NCBI RefSeq assembly: GCF_003611475.1
Contig: NZ_RAXT01000001.1
Coordinates: 217,981 to 281,980, forward strand
DNA from: Acinetobacter rongchengensis
Lineage (GTDB): Bacteria > Pseudomonadota > Gammaproteobacteria > Pseudomonadales > Moraxellaceae
Direction of reading: 5' to 3'
Length of the DNA: 64,000 nucleotides
A program made the translations under genes and the position numbers. Positions 1 to 8,797 of this stretch are shown one piece after another. Position 1 is the first letter of the stretch. Each line of letters begins with the position of its first letter. The notes beneath the pieces were generated by a model. That model was not told the origin of the DNA. It saw nothing but the letters and a program-made list of their open reading frames with translations, and ran no database searches.

Positions 1-1556
1 TGGTTAAAGCAGTCCATTAAATAATCTAAGACGAAACTATCAAAAATACTGTGTATTGGTATTCTGCGTGTTGGAACATGCTTAAACACTTTGCGGAAAT
101 CTTCGACTTTGATTTGATATTTTTGTAATAGTCTAAAAAACTCAGGATGTTGCTGATGTTCTAAGTGAATAAAACTGAGTAACTCCTTCGGTAAATCGTG
201 GACAATATTTTGCAAGAAAAGCATAAATGCCTGCATAACACGATTTATTTTGCTAAAAATCTTTTTGTATAACTGGGGATTTTCATCAGTCATCAAAGCG
301 GTGAAGTCTAACCATTCTTCGATATATAAATAAGAATTGGCAATGACTTTTCGATTTTTTTGCGGCTGCGTCTCTTTTTGATATAAAACATAACGATCAT
401 TTTTAGGATGATCCAACCATTGATTTTGTATTGCAAAGGCATAACTTTCAATGACAAATAATCTTGCAGAAATATTTTTAAAAAACGCCAATACACTGAC
501 AATCACTTGTGCATCAATTTTAGAGGTATCCATAAAACTTAAAGCTGTAATGCTAATTCGAGTACTGACATGATTGACATGTTCAGCAATCCAATCATTC
601 ACCAAAGCATCTTGTTTAAACAACCAATTAACACTACGTTTGGTCTGGCAAATTGGTCGTTTAAGAATTAAATCTTGATCCCAGTAAGCCGTTTGTGCAT
701 TTAAAAAATGTTGTTTATTCAGTAAATCTTGATATTGCCAATAACCTCGTTGCATCAGTTTGGCATAAGCAAGCAAATGCGGTTGTTCTATTGCATGTTT
801 GGCCAACAATTGATAACTGTTAAAATGTTGCAAAATATCTTTAAGTTGCAAAGATTCTGAATGGAAAATCTTAAAAATCCGTAAATAATGTGCTGGTATA
901 AATTGATGCAATTGAAAACTCAGCTGATGCAATTTAGGCATCAATTCATTTACCGCTAAAAACTCACTTCCCAACACAGAGTTGATTAAAAGTAAGTGTT
1001 TAATATTGATCTCTACAGCGAGTGGAATTTCTTTGCCATGTTTTGCAAATTCAGAAACATAGGGATAATCAAAATAACCATATTTGATGAGCAACTGATC
1101 TATTTTTAAAGCCTCAGTCTGCTGAATATTATATAAATACTGCTCTACCCGATTTTCGCCATCAACCCATTCAAAGACTTGTTCAATAAACGTCTGTCTT
1201 AGAAGTTGTGTTTTGGTTTTTAAATCTGTCGGATGAAAATCATAAAATCGATTGCTATAAAAATAAATCTCTTCTGCGATAAAGCGAATAAAATGATCTG
1301 CATTTAATTGACGATTTTCCAGTACCAATTTAAATTGCAAACCTAAAGTTTCATCTAAAGAAATCTGCAAAAGCTGATTGGCAACCCCGAGACTCAACTT
1401 CGTTTTATTGATTTCAAAAAAGTTTTGAGGCGTAATATTTTTAAAAAAATAAAGCTGATCCAAATAAATTTGACGCAAATCAGTTGAAATCAGAAGCAAA
1501 TCTTGTGCAGCAAGCTGGTGGTTATTTTGCAGCTCATGCGAGATTAACTGCGCCAT
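1..1556 (-). CDS. Unrecognised large protein, C-terminus beyond the left edge
   Basis: An open frame of 518 codons reads on the minus strand from an ATG at 1556 to the window edge without a stop, so the C-terminus is missing. The start follows a GAGG ribosome-binding site by about 7 bases, and the protein begins MAQLISHELQNNHQ. It is rich in Leu, Gln, His, Phe and Tyr, looks mostly alpha-helical and soluble, and has no signal peptide or clear membrane segment. The last visible stretch is basic (KHVPTRRIPIHS) and then LDYLMDCFN. I recognise no domain or nucleotide-binding motif. Codon use resembles the neighbours, so recent transfer is not indicated. It is transcribed in the same direction as the aceI gene, with a 258-base spacer. 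The reading frame is certain; the function is unknown. Confidence 0.8.
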   Translation of the reverse strand, partial: MAQLISHELQNNHQLAAQDLLLISTDLRQIYLDQLYFFKNITPQNFFEINKTKLSLGVANQLLQISLDETLGLQFKLVLENRQLNADHFIRFIAEEIYFYSNRFYDFHPTDLKTKTQLLRQTFIEQVFEWVDGENRVEQYLYNIQQTEALKIDQLLIKYGYFDYPYVSEFAKHGKEIPLAVEINIKHLLLINSVLGSEFLAVNELMPKLHQLSFQLHQFIPAHYLRIFKIFHSESLQLKDILQHFNSYQLLAKHAIEQPHLLAYAKLMQRGYWQYQDLLNKQHFLNAQTAYWDQDLILKRPICQTKRSVNWLFKQDALVNDWIAEHVNHVSTRISITALSFMDTSKIDAQVIVSVLAFFKNISARLFVIESYAFAIQNQWLDHPKNDRYVLYQKETQPQKNRKVIANSYLYIEEWLDFTALMTDENPQLYKKIFSKINRVMQAFMLFLQNIVHDLPKELLSFIHLEHQQHPEFFRLLQKYQIKVEDFRKVFKHVPTRRIPIHSIFDSFVLDYLMDCFN

Positions 1557-1711
1557 AATTTGCCTCGATCTTTCATATCATGCCGATGAATGGCTTATTC
1601 TATGATAACCACATCACAAGACCTATTACATTTGATTATCTTTTGCAATTTTTTGTTTACGCGCACAGTGCATTTTTACATTCAATGCTTTAATGCAGCC
1701 ACTTCACACAA

Positions 1712-1737
1712 CTTATGCATCACTGAAGATGCATAAG
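1712..1737. other. Perfect hairpin between aceI and the left-edge gene
   Basis: A perfect 10-base inverted repeat (CTTATGCATC / GATGCATAAG) surrounds a 6-base loop. It lies about 80 bases downstream of the aceI stop and 156 bases upstream of the start of the left-edge gene. There is no U tract on either strand, so it is not a standard intrinsic terminator. It could be an mRNA 3' stabiliser for aceI or a protein-binding palindrome. Confidence 0.4.
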
Positions 1738-1814
1738 CTAAACCATATATTAAAAGCATCAAAATGATTTTAGTTGCGCCATCATTACGTCATCAATAAA
1801 GGATCTAAACCCAT

Positions 1815-2237
1815 CTAACAAACGGCATTTATACCCATTCGTTCTTCAATCAGGTCATAACACCATTGGAAAACAAAGGTATAAACTAAGATACAACTGG
1901 TCATGCCTAAATCCAGCAGAATCGCTTGTAGGATGCTCATCTCCATCGCATAAGCGACCATTGGAATGGTGGCAAGCATTAAGCCGCCTTCAAAACCAAT
2001 CGCATGTAAAATACGAATTTTAATGGTTCGCTTAAACTTCTTTTTTTGCTCAATTTTTTCAAAGAAATGATTAAAAATCATATTCCAAACTACAGATGTC
2101 ACCGCCATGGCTACACCTAAAGTTCCAGTCACTTCCATTGGAACTTCAAAAATAAAACTCAATGCAATCGCTATGATCACCAATAGAATGATTTCATAGC
2201 TCAAAGCATGAATAATCCTTCTTTTAGAAATCACCAT
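1815..2237 (-). CDS. aceI: PACE family efflux transporter, AceI-like
   Basis: This 140-residue inner-membrane protein belongs to the proteobacterial antimicrobial compound efflux (PACE) family, whose Acinetobacter member AceI exports chlorhexidine and short-chain diamines by proton exchange. Four membrane segments form two tandem pairs. All four family motifs are visible: R-x-x-H-A-x-x-Y-E ending at Glu15 (the essential proton-binding glutamate), W51-N52 through N56 and E60, R75-x-x-H78-A-x-G-F-E83, and a final Y-x-x-x-F-x-W-x-Y-D. The length matches the family. It is divergent from a LysR-type gene 392 bases away, the arrangement known for aceI and its activator AceR, so induction by substrate through that regulator is likely. 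Its substrate range here is inferred. Confidence 0.92.
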   Translation of the reverse strand: MVISKRRIIHALSYEIILLVIIAIALSFIFEVPMEVTGTLGVAMAVTSVVWNMIFNHFFEKIEQKKKFKRTIKIRILHAIGFEGGLMLATIPMVAYAMEMSILQAILLDLGMTSCILVYTFVFQWCYDLIEERMGINAVC

Positions 2238-2629
2238 TTCAAAATACTCACTTTTCTTTACGTTGCTGACTTATATATGGACGATTTGTTCATCATATAA
2301 AGACAGATATTGATTAGACTTCTTGCGATAAGTCGAGTTCTGATGAACATTTATTTTTAATGGAAGTTCCCTCTCCTTTATAAAGAAGAGGGTTAGGGAG
2401 AGGATTTATATGATAAATCTCCCTCATCCTAACCTTCTCCCTGAGCCATATATGGCGCAAGAGAAGGGACTCTCAATCTTAATTTTCGATCATTTTGACT
2501 TTTGCAAGATATTAATTCGACAGGTGCAGTATATTTTTATAATATTGATTAATCGAGTCAGATTCTTTCAATTTTATTGAAAGATAAACCAAGATTGAAA
2601 GATAAAACAAAGCATGTTTGAGAATAATC
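2238..2629. promoter_or_regulatory. Divergent aceI / LysR intergenic region
   Basis: This 392-base spacer separates the two divergent genes. The first 120 bases next to aceI are AT-rich with an imperfect dyad around 2270-2302 that could be a LysR-type binding site; I cannot define it firmly. The middle holds a dispersed inverted repeat (2364-2475). The last 150 bases, next to the regulator, are AT-rich and presumably hold its promoter. Confidence 0.45.
2364..2475. repeat. Dispersed intergenic inverted repeat, copy 1
   Basis: This is a self-complementary element of about 110 bases. The core reads GGTTAGGGAGAGGATTTAT and is followed by its near-reverse complement after a 3-base centre. The right flank contains CCTGAGCCATATATGGC and CAAGAGAAGGG. 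A second copy in the opposite orientation lies at 28393-28511, sharing the TTTATATGATAA, CATCCTAACCTT, CTGAGCC and CAAGAGAA blocks. It has no coding capacity and resembles the small REP/MITE-like repeats that are scattered between genes in Acinetobacter. Confidence 0.75.
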
Positions 2630-3520
2630 ATGAATATTAACCAAGAGCAGTTGAATATATTTAAGACCGTGATGGAAACAGGTTCATTTTCTGCTGCGGC
2701 TCGAAAATTAGGCAAAGTACCTTCCGCAGTGAGTATGTCCATCGCTAACTTAGAAATTGATTTAAATCTGAAACTTTTTAATCGAGTCGGTCGTGAACCT
2801 ATTCCTACAGCACATGCACATTTTTTATTTGAGAAGACTGAACAATTACTGGTTGAAATGAATCAATGGAAACAACAAGCGATTGCACTCAGCGAAGGTT
2901 TAGAGTCTGCACTCAATATTGTGGTGGTTTCAGAATTAATCCATACCGATTGGACGGAATATGTGGCGCTATTGGCCGAACATTTTCCAACCTTACAAAT
3001 CAATATTTTTACTGCACCGCAAGAAGACGCTTTGAAAATGTTGATTAACCAAACAGCGCAACTCGCACTCATGTTTGAACGTGAATTTTTGGAAAGTCGT
3101 GAACAATTTGTCGAATTTAAGAAAGAAACTTTAGTTCCTGTGGCGGCTATTGAGCATGCTTTGGCACAGCATAGCCAAGTCAGTTTTGAACAAATCTTAC
3201 AAAGCCTACAAATTGTGGTCGCGAGTCGTGATCGAACAGTCAAACCTGAATTGCTCTATTCCAAAAATTATTGGCGAACAGATAATCATCACTCTGCCTG
3301 CTCCCTCATTTTAAAAAAACTTGGTTGGGGCGTTTTACCAGTACAAATGATGAATGAGAATCCTGAATTAAGGAAAAAATTAAAAATCCTTGATTTGCTC
3401 GATTTCACACCAAAATTTGAATATTACGTCGATATTGTTTGGAATAAAGAGAGTAATCTCGGATTAGCTGCTCGTTTTTTGATTAATCACATCAGAAAAC
3501 AAAGAATTCATACAAAATAA
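2630..3520 (+). CDS. LysR family transcriptional regulator, probable AceR
   Basis: This 296-residue LysR-type regulator has an N-terminal winged helix-turn-helix (residues about 3-60, with FKTVMETGSFSAAARKLG and SAVSMSIANLE) followed by a substrate-binding domain of the periplasmic-binding fold. I chose the ATG at 2630; a TTG four codons upstream would give a 300-residue product but is less likely. Its divergence from the PACE transporter gene matches the aceR-aceI pair of Acinetobacter, in which the LysR protein activates transporter expression in response to the exported drug or diamine. The assignment as AceR rests on context, since LysR proteins are hard to separate by eye. The transaldolase gene follows 88 bases downstream and is probably independent. 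Confidence 0.88.
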   Translation: MNINQEQLNIFKTVMETGSFSAAARKLGKVPSAVSMSIANLEIDLNLKLFNRVGREPIPTAHAHFLFEKTEQLLVEMNQWKQQAIALSEGLESALNIVVVSELIHTDWTEYVALLAEHFPTLQINIFTAPQEDALKMLINQTAQLALMFEREFLESREQFVEFKKETLVPVAAIEHALAQHSQVSFEQILQSLQIVVASRDRTVKPELLYSKNYWRTDNHHSACSLILKKLGWGVLPVQMMNENPELRKKLKILDLLDFTPKFEYYVDIVWNKESNLGLAARFLINHIRKQRIHTK

Positions 3521-3608
3521 TATCGAATTCAGACTATTTTTCACTTTTGCTAAATTTGCATTGTGTTATAAATAAATCACAAATATTTTAACTAAGAAAT
3601 CAACGGCA

Positions 3609-4595
3609 ATGACACAATCTGCATTAGATCAATTAAAACGCTTAACCACTATTGTTGCTGATACAGGTGATTTAAACGCTATTCAACAATTTCGTCCTTT
3701 AGACGCAACAACAAATCCCTCACTCATTACAGCAGCAGCACAACAACCTGAAAACCGTGAGCTGATTGAAGATGCTTATGATCAAGCGAAAAAAGAAGGT
3801 TATCAACTCGACCAACTTATTGATCGTACCATCGATATCCTCACCGTAAAACTCGGTGTAGAAATTTTAAAACTGGTTGAAGGACGTGTTTCAACTGAGG
3901 TAGATGCTGCACTTTCTTATGATACCGATGAAACCATTGCCAAAGCGAAAGAATTATTGGCGCTGTATAAAGCCTATGGTATCGAACAAGATCGTATTTT
4001 GATTAAAATTGCATCGACTTGGGAAGGGATTCAAGCGGCGAAAGTACTAGAAGCTGAAGGTATCCATTGTAATTTAACCCTACTCTTTGGTATGCACCAA
4101 GCCAAAGCTTGTGCGGATGCAAAAGTGACTCTCATCTCTCCATTTGTAGGTCGAATTTTAGATTGGTACAAAAAAGCTGAAAATGTAGATAGCTACCCAA
4201 TTGATAAAGATCCGGGCGTACTGTCTGTTAAGCAGATTTATCATCACTATAAACAGTATCAAGTGAAAACTGAGGTGATGGGTGCAAGCTTCCGTAGTGT
4301 AGACCAAGTCCTTGCATTGGCGGGTTGTGACCTACTTACTGTTGCACCTGGATTACTTGAAAAACTTGAGCAAGATCACCGTGTGGTCGAGTCTCAACTA
4401 CAAACTGAGCATAACAATACTGCTGATCAGCCATACCAAGAAATTTCTAAGGCTGAATTTAAACAACAGCTTGAAAGCGATTTAATGGCGTTCCAATTGC
4501 TGCAAGGTGGTATCGATGGCTTTATTAAAGCACGTGAACAATTGGCCTTATTATTACGTCAATCTTTTGGTTTAGAAGCAGATTTTATTGATTAA
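3609..4595 (+). CDS. tal: Transaldolase
   Basis: This 328-residue enzyme of the TalB class transfers a dihydroxyacetone unit between sugar phosphates in the non-oxidative pentose phosphate pathway. Family signatures are clear: DATTNPSLI at residues 32-40, and RILIKIASTWEG, in which Lys133 is the Schiff-base lysine. The HCNLTLLF and ISPFVGRILDWY blocks follow, as does MGASFRS. The length is a little above that of E. coli TalB. Acinetobacter lacks a standard Embden-Meyerhof glycolysis, so this enzyme would mainly supply pentose and erythrose phosphates; that role is inferred. A hairpin with a T-rich tail follows at 4668-4706. Confidence 0.96.
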   Translation: MTQSALDQLKRLTTIVADTGDLNAIQQFRPLDATTNPSLITAAAQQPENRELIEDAYDQAKKEGYQLDQLIDRTIDILTVKLGVEILKLVEGRVSTEVDAALSYDTDETIAKAKELLALYKAYGIEQDRILIKIASTWEGIQAAKVLEAEGIHCNLTLLFGMHQAKACADAKVTLISPFVGRILDWYKKAENVDSYPIDKDPGVLSVKQIYHHYKQYQVKTEVMGASFRSVDQVLALAGCDLLTVAPGLLEKLEQDHRVVESQLQTEHNNTADQPYQEISKAEFKQQLESDLMAFQLLQGGIDGFIKAREQLALLLRQSFGLEADFID

Positions 4596-4667
4596 TGCTT
4601 TCAACTTTGAAGGTATCATCAACACCTCAATTTAGTGGATTAATGCACTAAAATTGCTCACAATTTA

Positions 4668-4706
4668 AAACCGAGTTTGTTATGATACTGGCTCGGTTTT
4701 TTATTT
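4668..4706 (+). terminator. Probable terminator of tal
   Basis: The stem AAACCGAG / CTCGGTTT encloses a 16-base loop and is followed by TTTTATTTATTT. It lies 73 bases after the transaldolase stop and just upstream of the LysE-type gene. Confidence 0.65.
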
Positions 4707-4731
4707 ATTTGATACATTAAGTGAGTGTTCT

Positions 4732-5385
4732 GTGTTTGGTATTACCGATCTTACAACGTATGTTCTAGGGGCTATTTTTATTGTAATTTTGCCAGGACCA
4801 AACTCGCTTTATGTAATGTCTATTGCCTCTCGATTTGGTATTAAAACTGGTTATATCGGTGCTTTAGGTGTATTTACAGGGGATTTAATTCTCATTCTCT
4901 GCACAATCTTTGGTGCTGCGTCACTACTGCATACTTTTCCTTGGTTGTTTACTATTCTCAAAATTACAGGGGCTGCTTATCTTTCGTATCTCGGTATTCG
5001 ATTGCTCATCGCCAGTGCCAAAACATGGATGAATAAGCCCAAGAATATTCAAACTATTTCAACAAATTCTACAACGACAGAACAGTTTCATCCCTTTAGA
5101 ACAGCACTCACCATTAGTTTGCTCAATCCTAAAGCGATTATGTTTTATTTGTCTTTTTTTGTTCAATTTGTCGACCCGAAATATCCTTATCCTGCGGTGA
5201 GTTTTGCTGTTCTCTCTGTTATTTTACAAATCATCAGTATGGCTTATCTGACTATTCTTATTTTTTCTGGAATAAAACTAGCAGACTTCTTTAATCGTCG
5301 TTATAAAGTTGCTGCTGTAAGTGTGGCATGTGTCGGCCTATTATTCTGTGGTTTTGGATTAAAACTGGCGACATCGACGATGTAA
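4732..5385 (+). CDS. LysE/RhtB family amino acid exporter
   Basis: This 217-residue integral membrane protein has about six hydrophobic segments and the LysE/RhtB signatures: an N-terminal LPGPNSLYVMSIASRFG block and, in the second half, LLNPKAIMFYLSFFVQFV. Members export amino acids such as homoserine, threonine, leucine or lysine from the cytoplasm; the substrate here cannot be told from sequence. It starts with GTG at 4732, and the other upstream GTG codons are out of frame. No convincing ribosome-binding site precedes it. It lies 32 bases after the tal terminator, so its promoter would have to overlap that terminator. A weak hairpin follows its stop. Confidence 0.88.
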   Translation: MFGITDLTTYVLGAIFIVILPGPNSLYVMSIASRFGIKTGYIGALGVFTGDLILILCTIFGAASLLHTFPWLFTILKITGAAYLSYLGIRLLIASAKTWMNKPKNIQTISTNSTTTEQFHPFRTALTISLLNPKAIMFYLSFFVQFVDPKYPYPAVSFAVLSVILQIISMAYLTILIFSGIKLADFFNRRYKVAAVSVACVGLLFCGFGLKLATSTM

Positions 5386-5388
5386 GTT

Positions 5389-5410
5389 AGCGATTTTGAA
5401 TCGCTTCAAT
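5389..5410 (+). terminator. Possible weak terminator after the LysE-type gene
   Basis: The stem AGCGATT / AATCGCT has a TTG loop and starts 4 bases after the stop codon. The following T tract is short and interrupted, so termination would be inefficient. Confidence 0.35.
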
Positions 5411-5811
5411 TTGAAGGTTTAAGTTTTAAATTTACATTTAAAAACTTATACTTAATGAATTCAATTTATTGAATACGGACATAAAATCCTGCTCTATTTG
5501 AACGAGTCTCAATTTTCAATCGATTGCAAAACTTCAATTCAATTTAAATACTGTTTGGAAGTACAGACTTAATGATCAATTGATTGAACATTGCATCAAA
5601 ATCATCGACTAAGCACTCAGATTTAAATCATGAATCTATTGATTTTCAATGAGTATCTAAACATACATAAAATCCTTTAATCCTGTTCATTAGAAAATTT
5701 CATGTTTAAATTGCATGATCTTAAGATTTTGTCTATAAGCCGCAAATCGTTCCGTGTATGATGATTAGTGTAATTTTCTACCATTCAGTCAATTTTTGAA
5801 AGCTAGGGATC
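5411..5811. other. AT-rich spacer with no gene seen
   Basis: About 400 AT-rich bases between the exporter gene and the BenE-type gene. I see no reading frame of useful length and no strong repeat. The region near 5740-5800 presumably holds the promoter of the downstream transporter. Confidence 0.5.
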
Positions 5812-6987
5812 ATGCAAAAACTAATCCAAGACTTTTCTATCCCTGCGGTATTTGCAGGTTTTATTACTTTTTTAATTGGTATCAGTGTTTCTGCTGTTCT
5901 CGTTATTCAAGCTGCTCAACTCCTTGGCGCAACACCTGAACAAATTACTTCTTGGTTTTGGGCACTTGGCTTAGGTATTGGTCTTTCAGGGCTGATTCTG
6001 TCTTGGAAATTTAAATATCCTGTAGCAACCTCGTGGTCAACCGCTGGACTTGCTTTAATTCTTGCCACCGCCAGCGGCTACACGCTCTACGAAGCGATTG
6101 GTGCTTTTTTAGTGTGTGGTTTATTGACGGCTATTTTAGGTTTTTTGGGGATTTTTGAAAAAGTTCTCGCCTATATTCCGCAAAGTCTAACCAGCGCCAT
6201 GCTTGCAGGTGTCTTACTCAAGTTTGGGATCGCCTTATTTGCCAGTATGCAAAATGATTGGCAATTTATTTTGTCATTACTTGCTGTTTATATTATTTCT
6301 AAGCGTTTGTGGGCACGTTATTGCATTGTCATTACAGTCATTGTGGGTATTCTCCTTTGCCCTTTATTTATGGATTTCCACACACCTATTTTACATTGGA
6401 GTTTGGCAAAACCTGTATGGATGACGCCTGAATTTACATGGTCAGCCTTGTTTGGACTCGCGTTACCTTTATTCGTGATTAATATGGCATCCCAATATTT
6501 ACCAGGTATAGCCATGATTAAAAGCTATGGTTATCAACCCCACGTCAATCAACTCATCGGTTGGACAGGTTTAACTCAGGCTGTTTTAGCACCGTTTGGA
6601 TGTTATACCGTGAATATTGCTGCGATTAGTGCAGCAGTAAGCTTAGATGATCAAGTTCATCCAGATCCATCTAAACGCTATATCGCAGGTATCAGTTGCG
6701 GATTTTTTTATATTCTCATGGGGCTTTTTGCAGCAACACTCACCAGTTTACTAATGTCTTTTCCGCACTTATTTATTGTTGCTCTTGCTGGAATTGCACT
6801 TTTTGGAACGATTAGCCACAACATTGCTATCGCCTTCTATGAAGTGAAAGACCGTGAAGCAGCTTTACTAACTTTCTTATTCAGCGCTTCAAGTGTGCAA
6901 TTCTTTGGCATTGGTTCAGCATTTTGGGGGTTATTGTTCGGATTTGTTGTGTCATTTATTTTAAATTTTAGAACTCAAAATAAATGA
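5812..6987 (+). CDS. BenE family benzoate/H+ symporter-like transporter
   Basis: This 391-residue inner-membrane protein has about eleven to twelve hydrophobic segments and the features of the BenE family: an N-terminal FAGFITFLIGISVSAVLV segment, the KYPVATSWSTAGLALI block, IPQSLTSAMLAGVLLKFG, and a GCYTVNIAAISAAVS segment in the second half. BenE of Acinetobacter imports benzoate by proton symport, but no benABCD catabolic genes lie next to it, so this copy may carry another aromatic or purine-like substrate. The ATG follows an AGGG ribosome-binding site. It appears monocistronic, with long AT-rich spacers on both sides. Family membership is firm; the substrate is not. Confidence 0.88.
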   Translation: MQKLIQDFSIPAVFAGFITFLIGISVSAVLVIQAAQLLGATPEQITSWFWALGLGIGLSGLILSWKFKYPVATSWSTAGLALILATASGYTLYEAIGAFLVCGLLTAILGFLGIFEKVLAYIPQSLTSAMLAGVLLKFGIALFASMQNDWQFILSLLAVYIISKRLWARYCIVITVIVGILLCPLFMDFHTPILHWSLAKPVWMTPEFTWSALFGLALPLFVINMASQYLPGIAMIKSYGYQPHVNQLIGWTGLTQAVLAPFGCYTVNIAAISAAVSLDDQVHPDPSKRYIAGISCGFFYILMGLFAATLTSLLMSFPHLFIVALAGIALFGTISHNIAIAFYEVKDREAALLTFLFSASSVQFFGIGSAFWGLLFGFVVSFILNFRTQNK

Positions 6988-7169
6988 TGGATAAACAATT
7001 ATACAAATCATTTATATAAATATTTTTTACTCTTGTTTGAATATTTCAATAAATCTTTTAAATTTATGTTGTATTTTGGGTAATCTTAATACGAGATAAG
7101 TTATAAAGTGAAAGCTAGTACCAATCAATATTATAAGTTTGGTTTAAAGAAGACTGCTTTTGATTTTTT

Positions 7170-7316
7170 CGCGACTTGGCTATACGTGGTATTGCTATCG
7201 TGTTAGGCGGCATGGAAGCCGCCGTTGGACAAGGGAGATAAGGAAATCCCCTTTGTCCAACAAGGGATTTTGGTTACTTTGATCCTTCAAAGTGACAAAG
7301 GCCAATGCAAAGTTAT
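7170..7316. repeat. GC-richer intergenic repeat with two internal hairpins
   Basis: This non-coding block stands out from the AT-rich spacer around it. It holds a GGCGGC / GCCGCC hairpin at 7206-7223, then a long inverted repeat with arms TTGGACAAGGG (7225-7235) and CCCCTTTGTCCAA (7248-7260), and finally TTTGGTTACTTTGATCC with CAAAGTGACAAAGGCCAA. This type of sequence is familiar as a dispersed intergenic element of Acinetobacter genomes. I see only one copy in this window, so its repeat status is from memory of the genus. Confidence 0.6.
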
Positions 7317-7386
7317 TCAAACTTTTCATCATAATTAAGGCTGTACAAGCTATTATGAACTTTTGCGAAATATTATAAATTTCAAG

Positions 7387-7419
7387 AAAAAAAAAGCTTA
7401 CCCTAAGATGAGTAAGCTT
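7387..7419 (-). terminator. Intrinsic terminator on the minus strand
   Basis: Read on the minus strand, AAGCTTAC and GTAAGCTT form an 8-base stem followed by a run of at least seven T. It lies about 240 bases beyond the map stop codon and is the nearest terminator for that gene. Confidence 0.7.
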
Positions 7420-7659
7420 GGAAACTTAAAATAAGTCAAATAAAGTAGAAACTACAGCTAGAATCTGAAAGGAATAATACACACCGTTCATTATTTAAAC
7501 AAATACATAAAAACGATTAAACAGTATTTTTATCACATCAAAAAAGATACCCAATTAAATTGATTGAATAAAAATGTGATAATTAATGCAAAAACATAAG
7601 ATATAAAAACAATTAAAATATTATCGGATCAAAATTCCTAGACCAAAGTTGTATATCGA

Positions 7660-8454
7660 TTAGATTTCAGGATAAATGCCAGTACCTTCTGGCCAAGGCG
7701 ATAACAACTCAAAACCTGTATCCGTTACCGCAATCATATGTTCCCATTGCGCAGATAAAGATTTATCAGCAGTCACCACAGTCCAACCATCTTTAAGTTC
7801 TTTAACCTTCGCCTTACCTGCATTCACCATCGGTTCAATGGTAAATACCATACCTTTTTTAAGGATTAAACCTTGCCCAGCTTGCCCATAATGCAAAACA
7901 TTGGGTTGCTCATGGTAAACCTTACCAATGCCGTGACCACAATATTCACGGACAATCGAGTAACCTTCTTGCTCAGCAACCTGTTGAATTGCAGCACCCA
8001 CATCCCCCAATGTCGCCCCAGGTTTCACTGCATGAATCCCTGCTAACATTGCGTGATAAGTTGTTTCCACCAATTTTTTGGCTTCTGGTTTTACTGTACC
8101 GACATAGTACATCCGACTCGTGTCACCAAAATACCCATCTTTAATGATCGCAACATCGATATTGATAATATCACCATCATTCAAAACAATATTTTTAGAA
8201 GGGATACCATGACAAACCACTTCATTTGGAGAAATACATGTGGTTTTGGTATAACCATAATAACCTACATTGGCAGGAATCACTTTCAATGTATTCACAA
8301 TAAAATCATTACACAAATCATCTAAGTATTCCGTCGTCACACCCGGTTTAACATGCTCGCCGATCATCTCTAAAACCTGCGCAGCTAAACGCCCAGACAC
8401 TCGTAATTTTTCAAGGTCGTTTTCAGTTTTAATTGTGATCGTTGAAGCTTTCAT
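7660..8454 (-). CDS. map: Type I methionine aminopeptidase
   Basis: This cytosolic metalloenzyme removes the initiator methionine from nascent proteins. The pita-bread fold ligands are all visible: the Asp pair in NIDVAIIKDGYFGDTSRMY, the His in the HGIGKVYHEQPNV block, Glu in FTIEPMV, and the final Glu in WEHMIAV. The start is taken at ATG 8454 (MKASTITIK), giving 264 residues, the usual length; a TTG five codons upstream is also open but lacks a ribosome-binding site, whereas GGACAG lies 7 bases before the ATG. There is no N-terminal zinc-finger or SH3-binding extension, as expected for the bacterial type I enzyme. In many bacteria map is next to rpsB; here it stands alone, so this may be a second copy. 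Confidence 0.95.
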   Translation of the reverse strand: MKASTITIKTENDLEKLRVSGRLAAQVLEMIGEHVKPGVTTEYLDDLCNDFIVNTLKVIPANVGYYGYTKTTCISPNEVVCHGIPSKNIVLNDGDIINIDVAIIKDGYFGDTSRMYYVGTVKPEAKKLVETTYHAMLAGIHAVKPGATLGDVGAAIQQVAEQEGYSIVREYCGHGIGKVYHEQPNVLHYGQAGQGLILKKGMVFTIEPMVNAGKAKVKELKDGWTVVTADKSLSAQWEHMIAVTDTGFELLSPWPEGTGIYPEI

Positions 8455-8797
8455 CGTATCTGTCCGCAATAGTGAGCAAGCATTATAAGCTTTTTATAGA
8501 GTGATTGTGCTTTTTCTTGTCAAGCGTATAGAACTTTACAATGTGAAACATCCCACAATATTCACAAAATAAGAGAAATAAACAAAAATAGCCTATCGAT
8601 ACAGTACTGAAATATTTTCCAACACACTGATCATGCTAATAATTTAAATTAAGCTATTAATCATCTACATAAATATAACTCATATGGTTAATTGGTTAAA
8701 ATTTATAAAGTTCTGGAATGTTATTTATAAAATAAAATACAAAAAAAACTACTTTTCTACTAAAATCACTGTTTTTGTTTCTCCAACCTCTCCTTTT
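8455..8797. other. AT-rich divergent spacer between map and brnQ
   Basis: 343 bases separate the divergent map and brnQ starts. The open frame running from 8684 into brnQ adds 38 Lys/Tyr/Phe-rich residues that do not match the family and is better read as leader. I see no clear operator or riboswitch. Confidence 0.45.

Noticed and set aside
308..502. 64-codon minus-strand frame inside the left-edge gene
   Set aside because: It lies in a different frame within a 518-codon open frame with much better coding character.
8684..8797. 38-residue N-terminal extension of BrnQ
   Set aside because: The segment is Lys/Tyr/Phe-rich, is absent from the family, and the ATG at 8798 gives an N-terminus that aligns with E. 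coli BrnQ.
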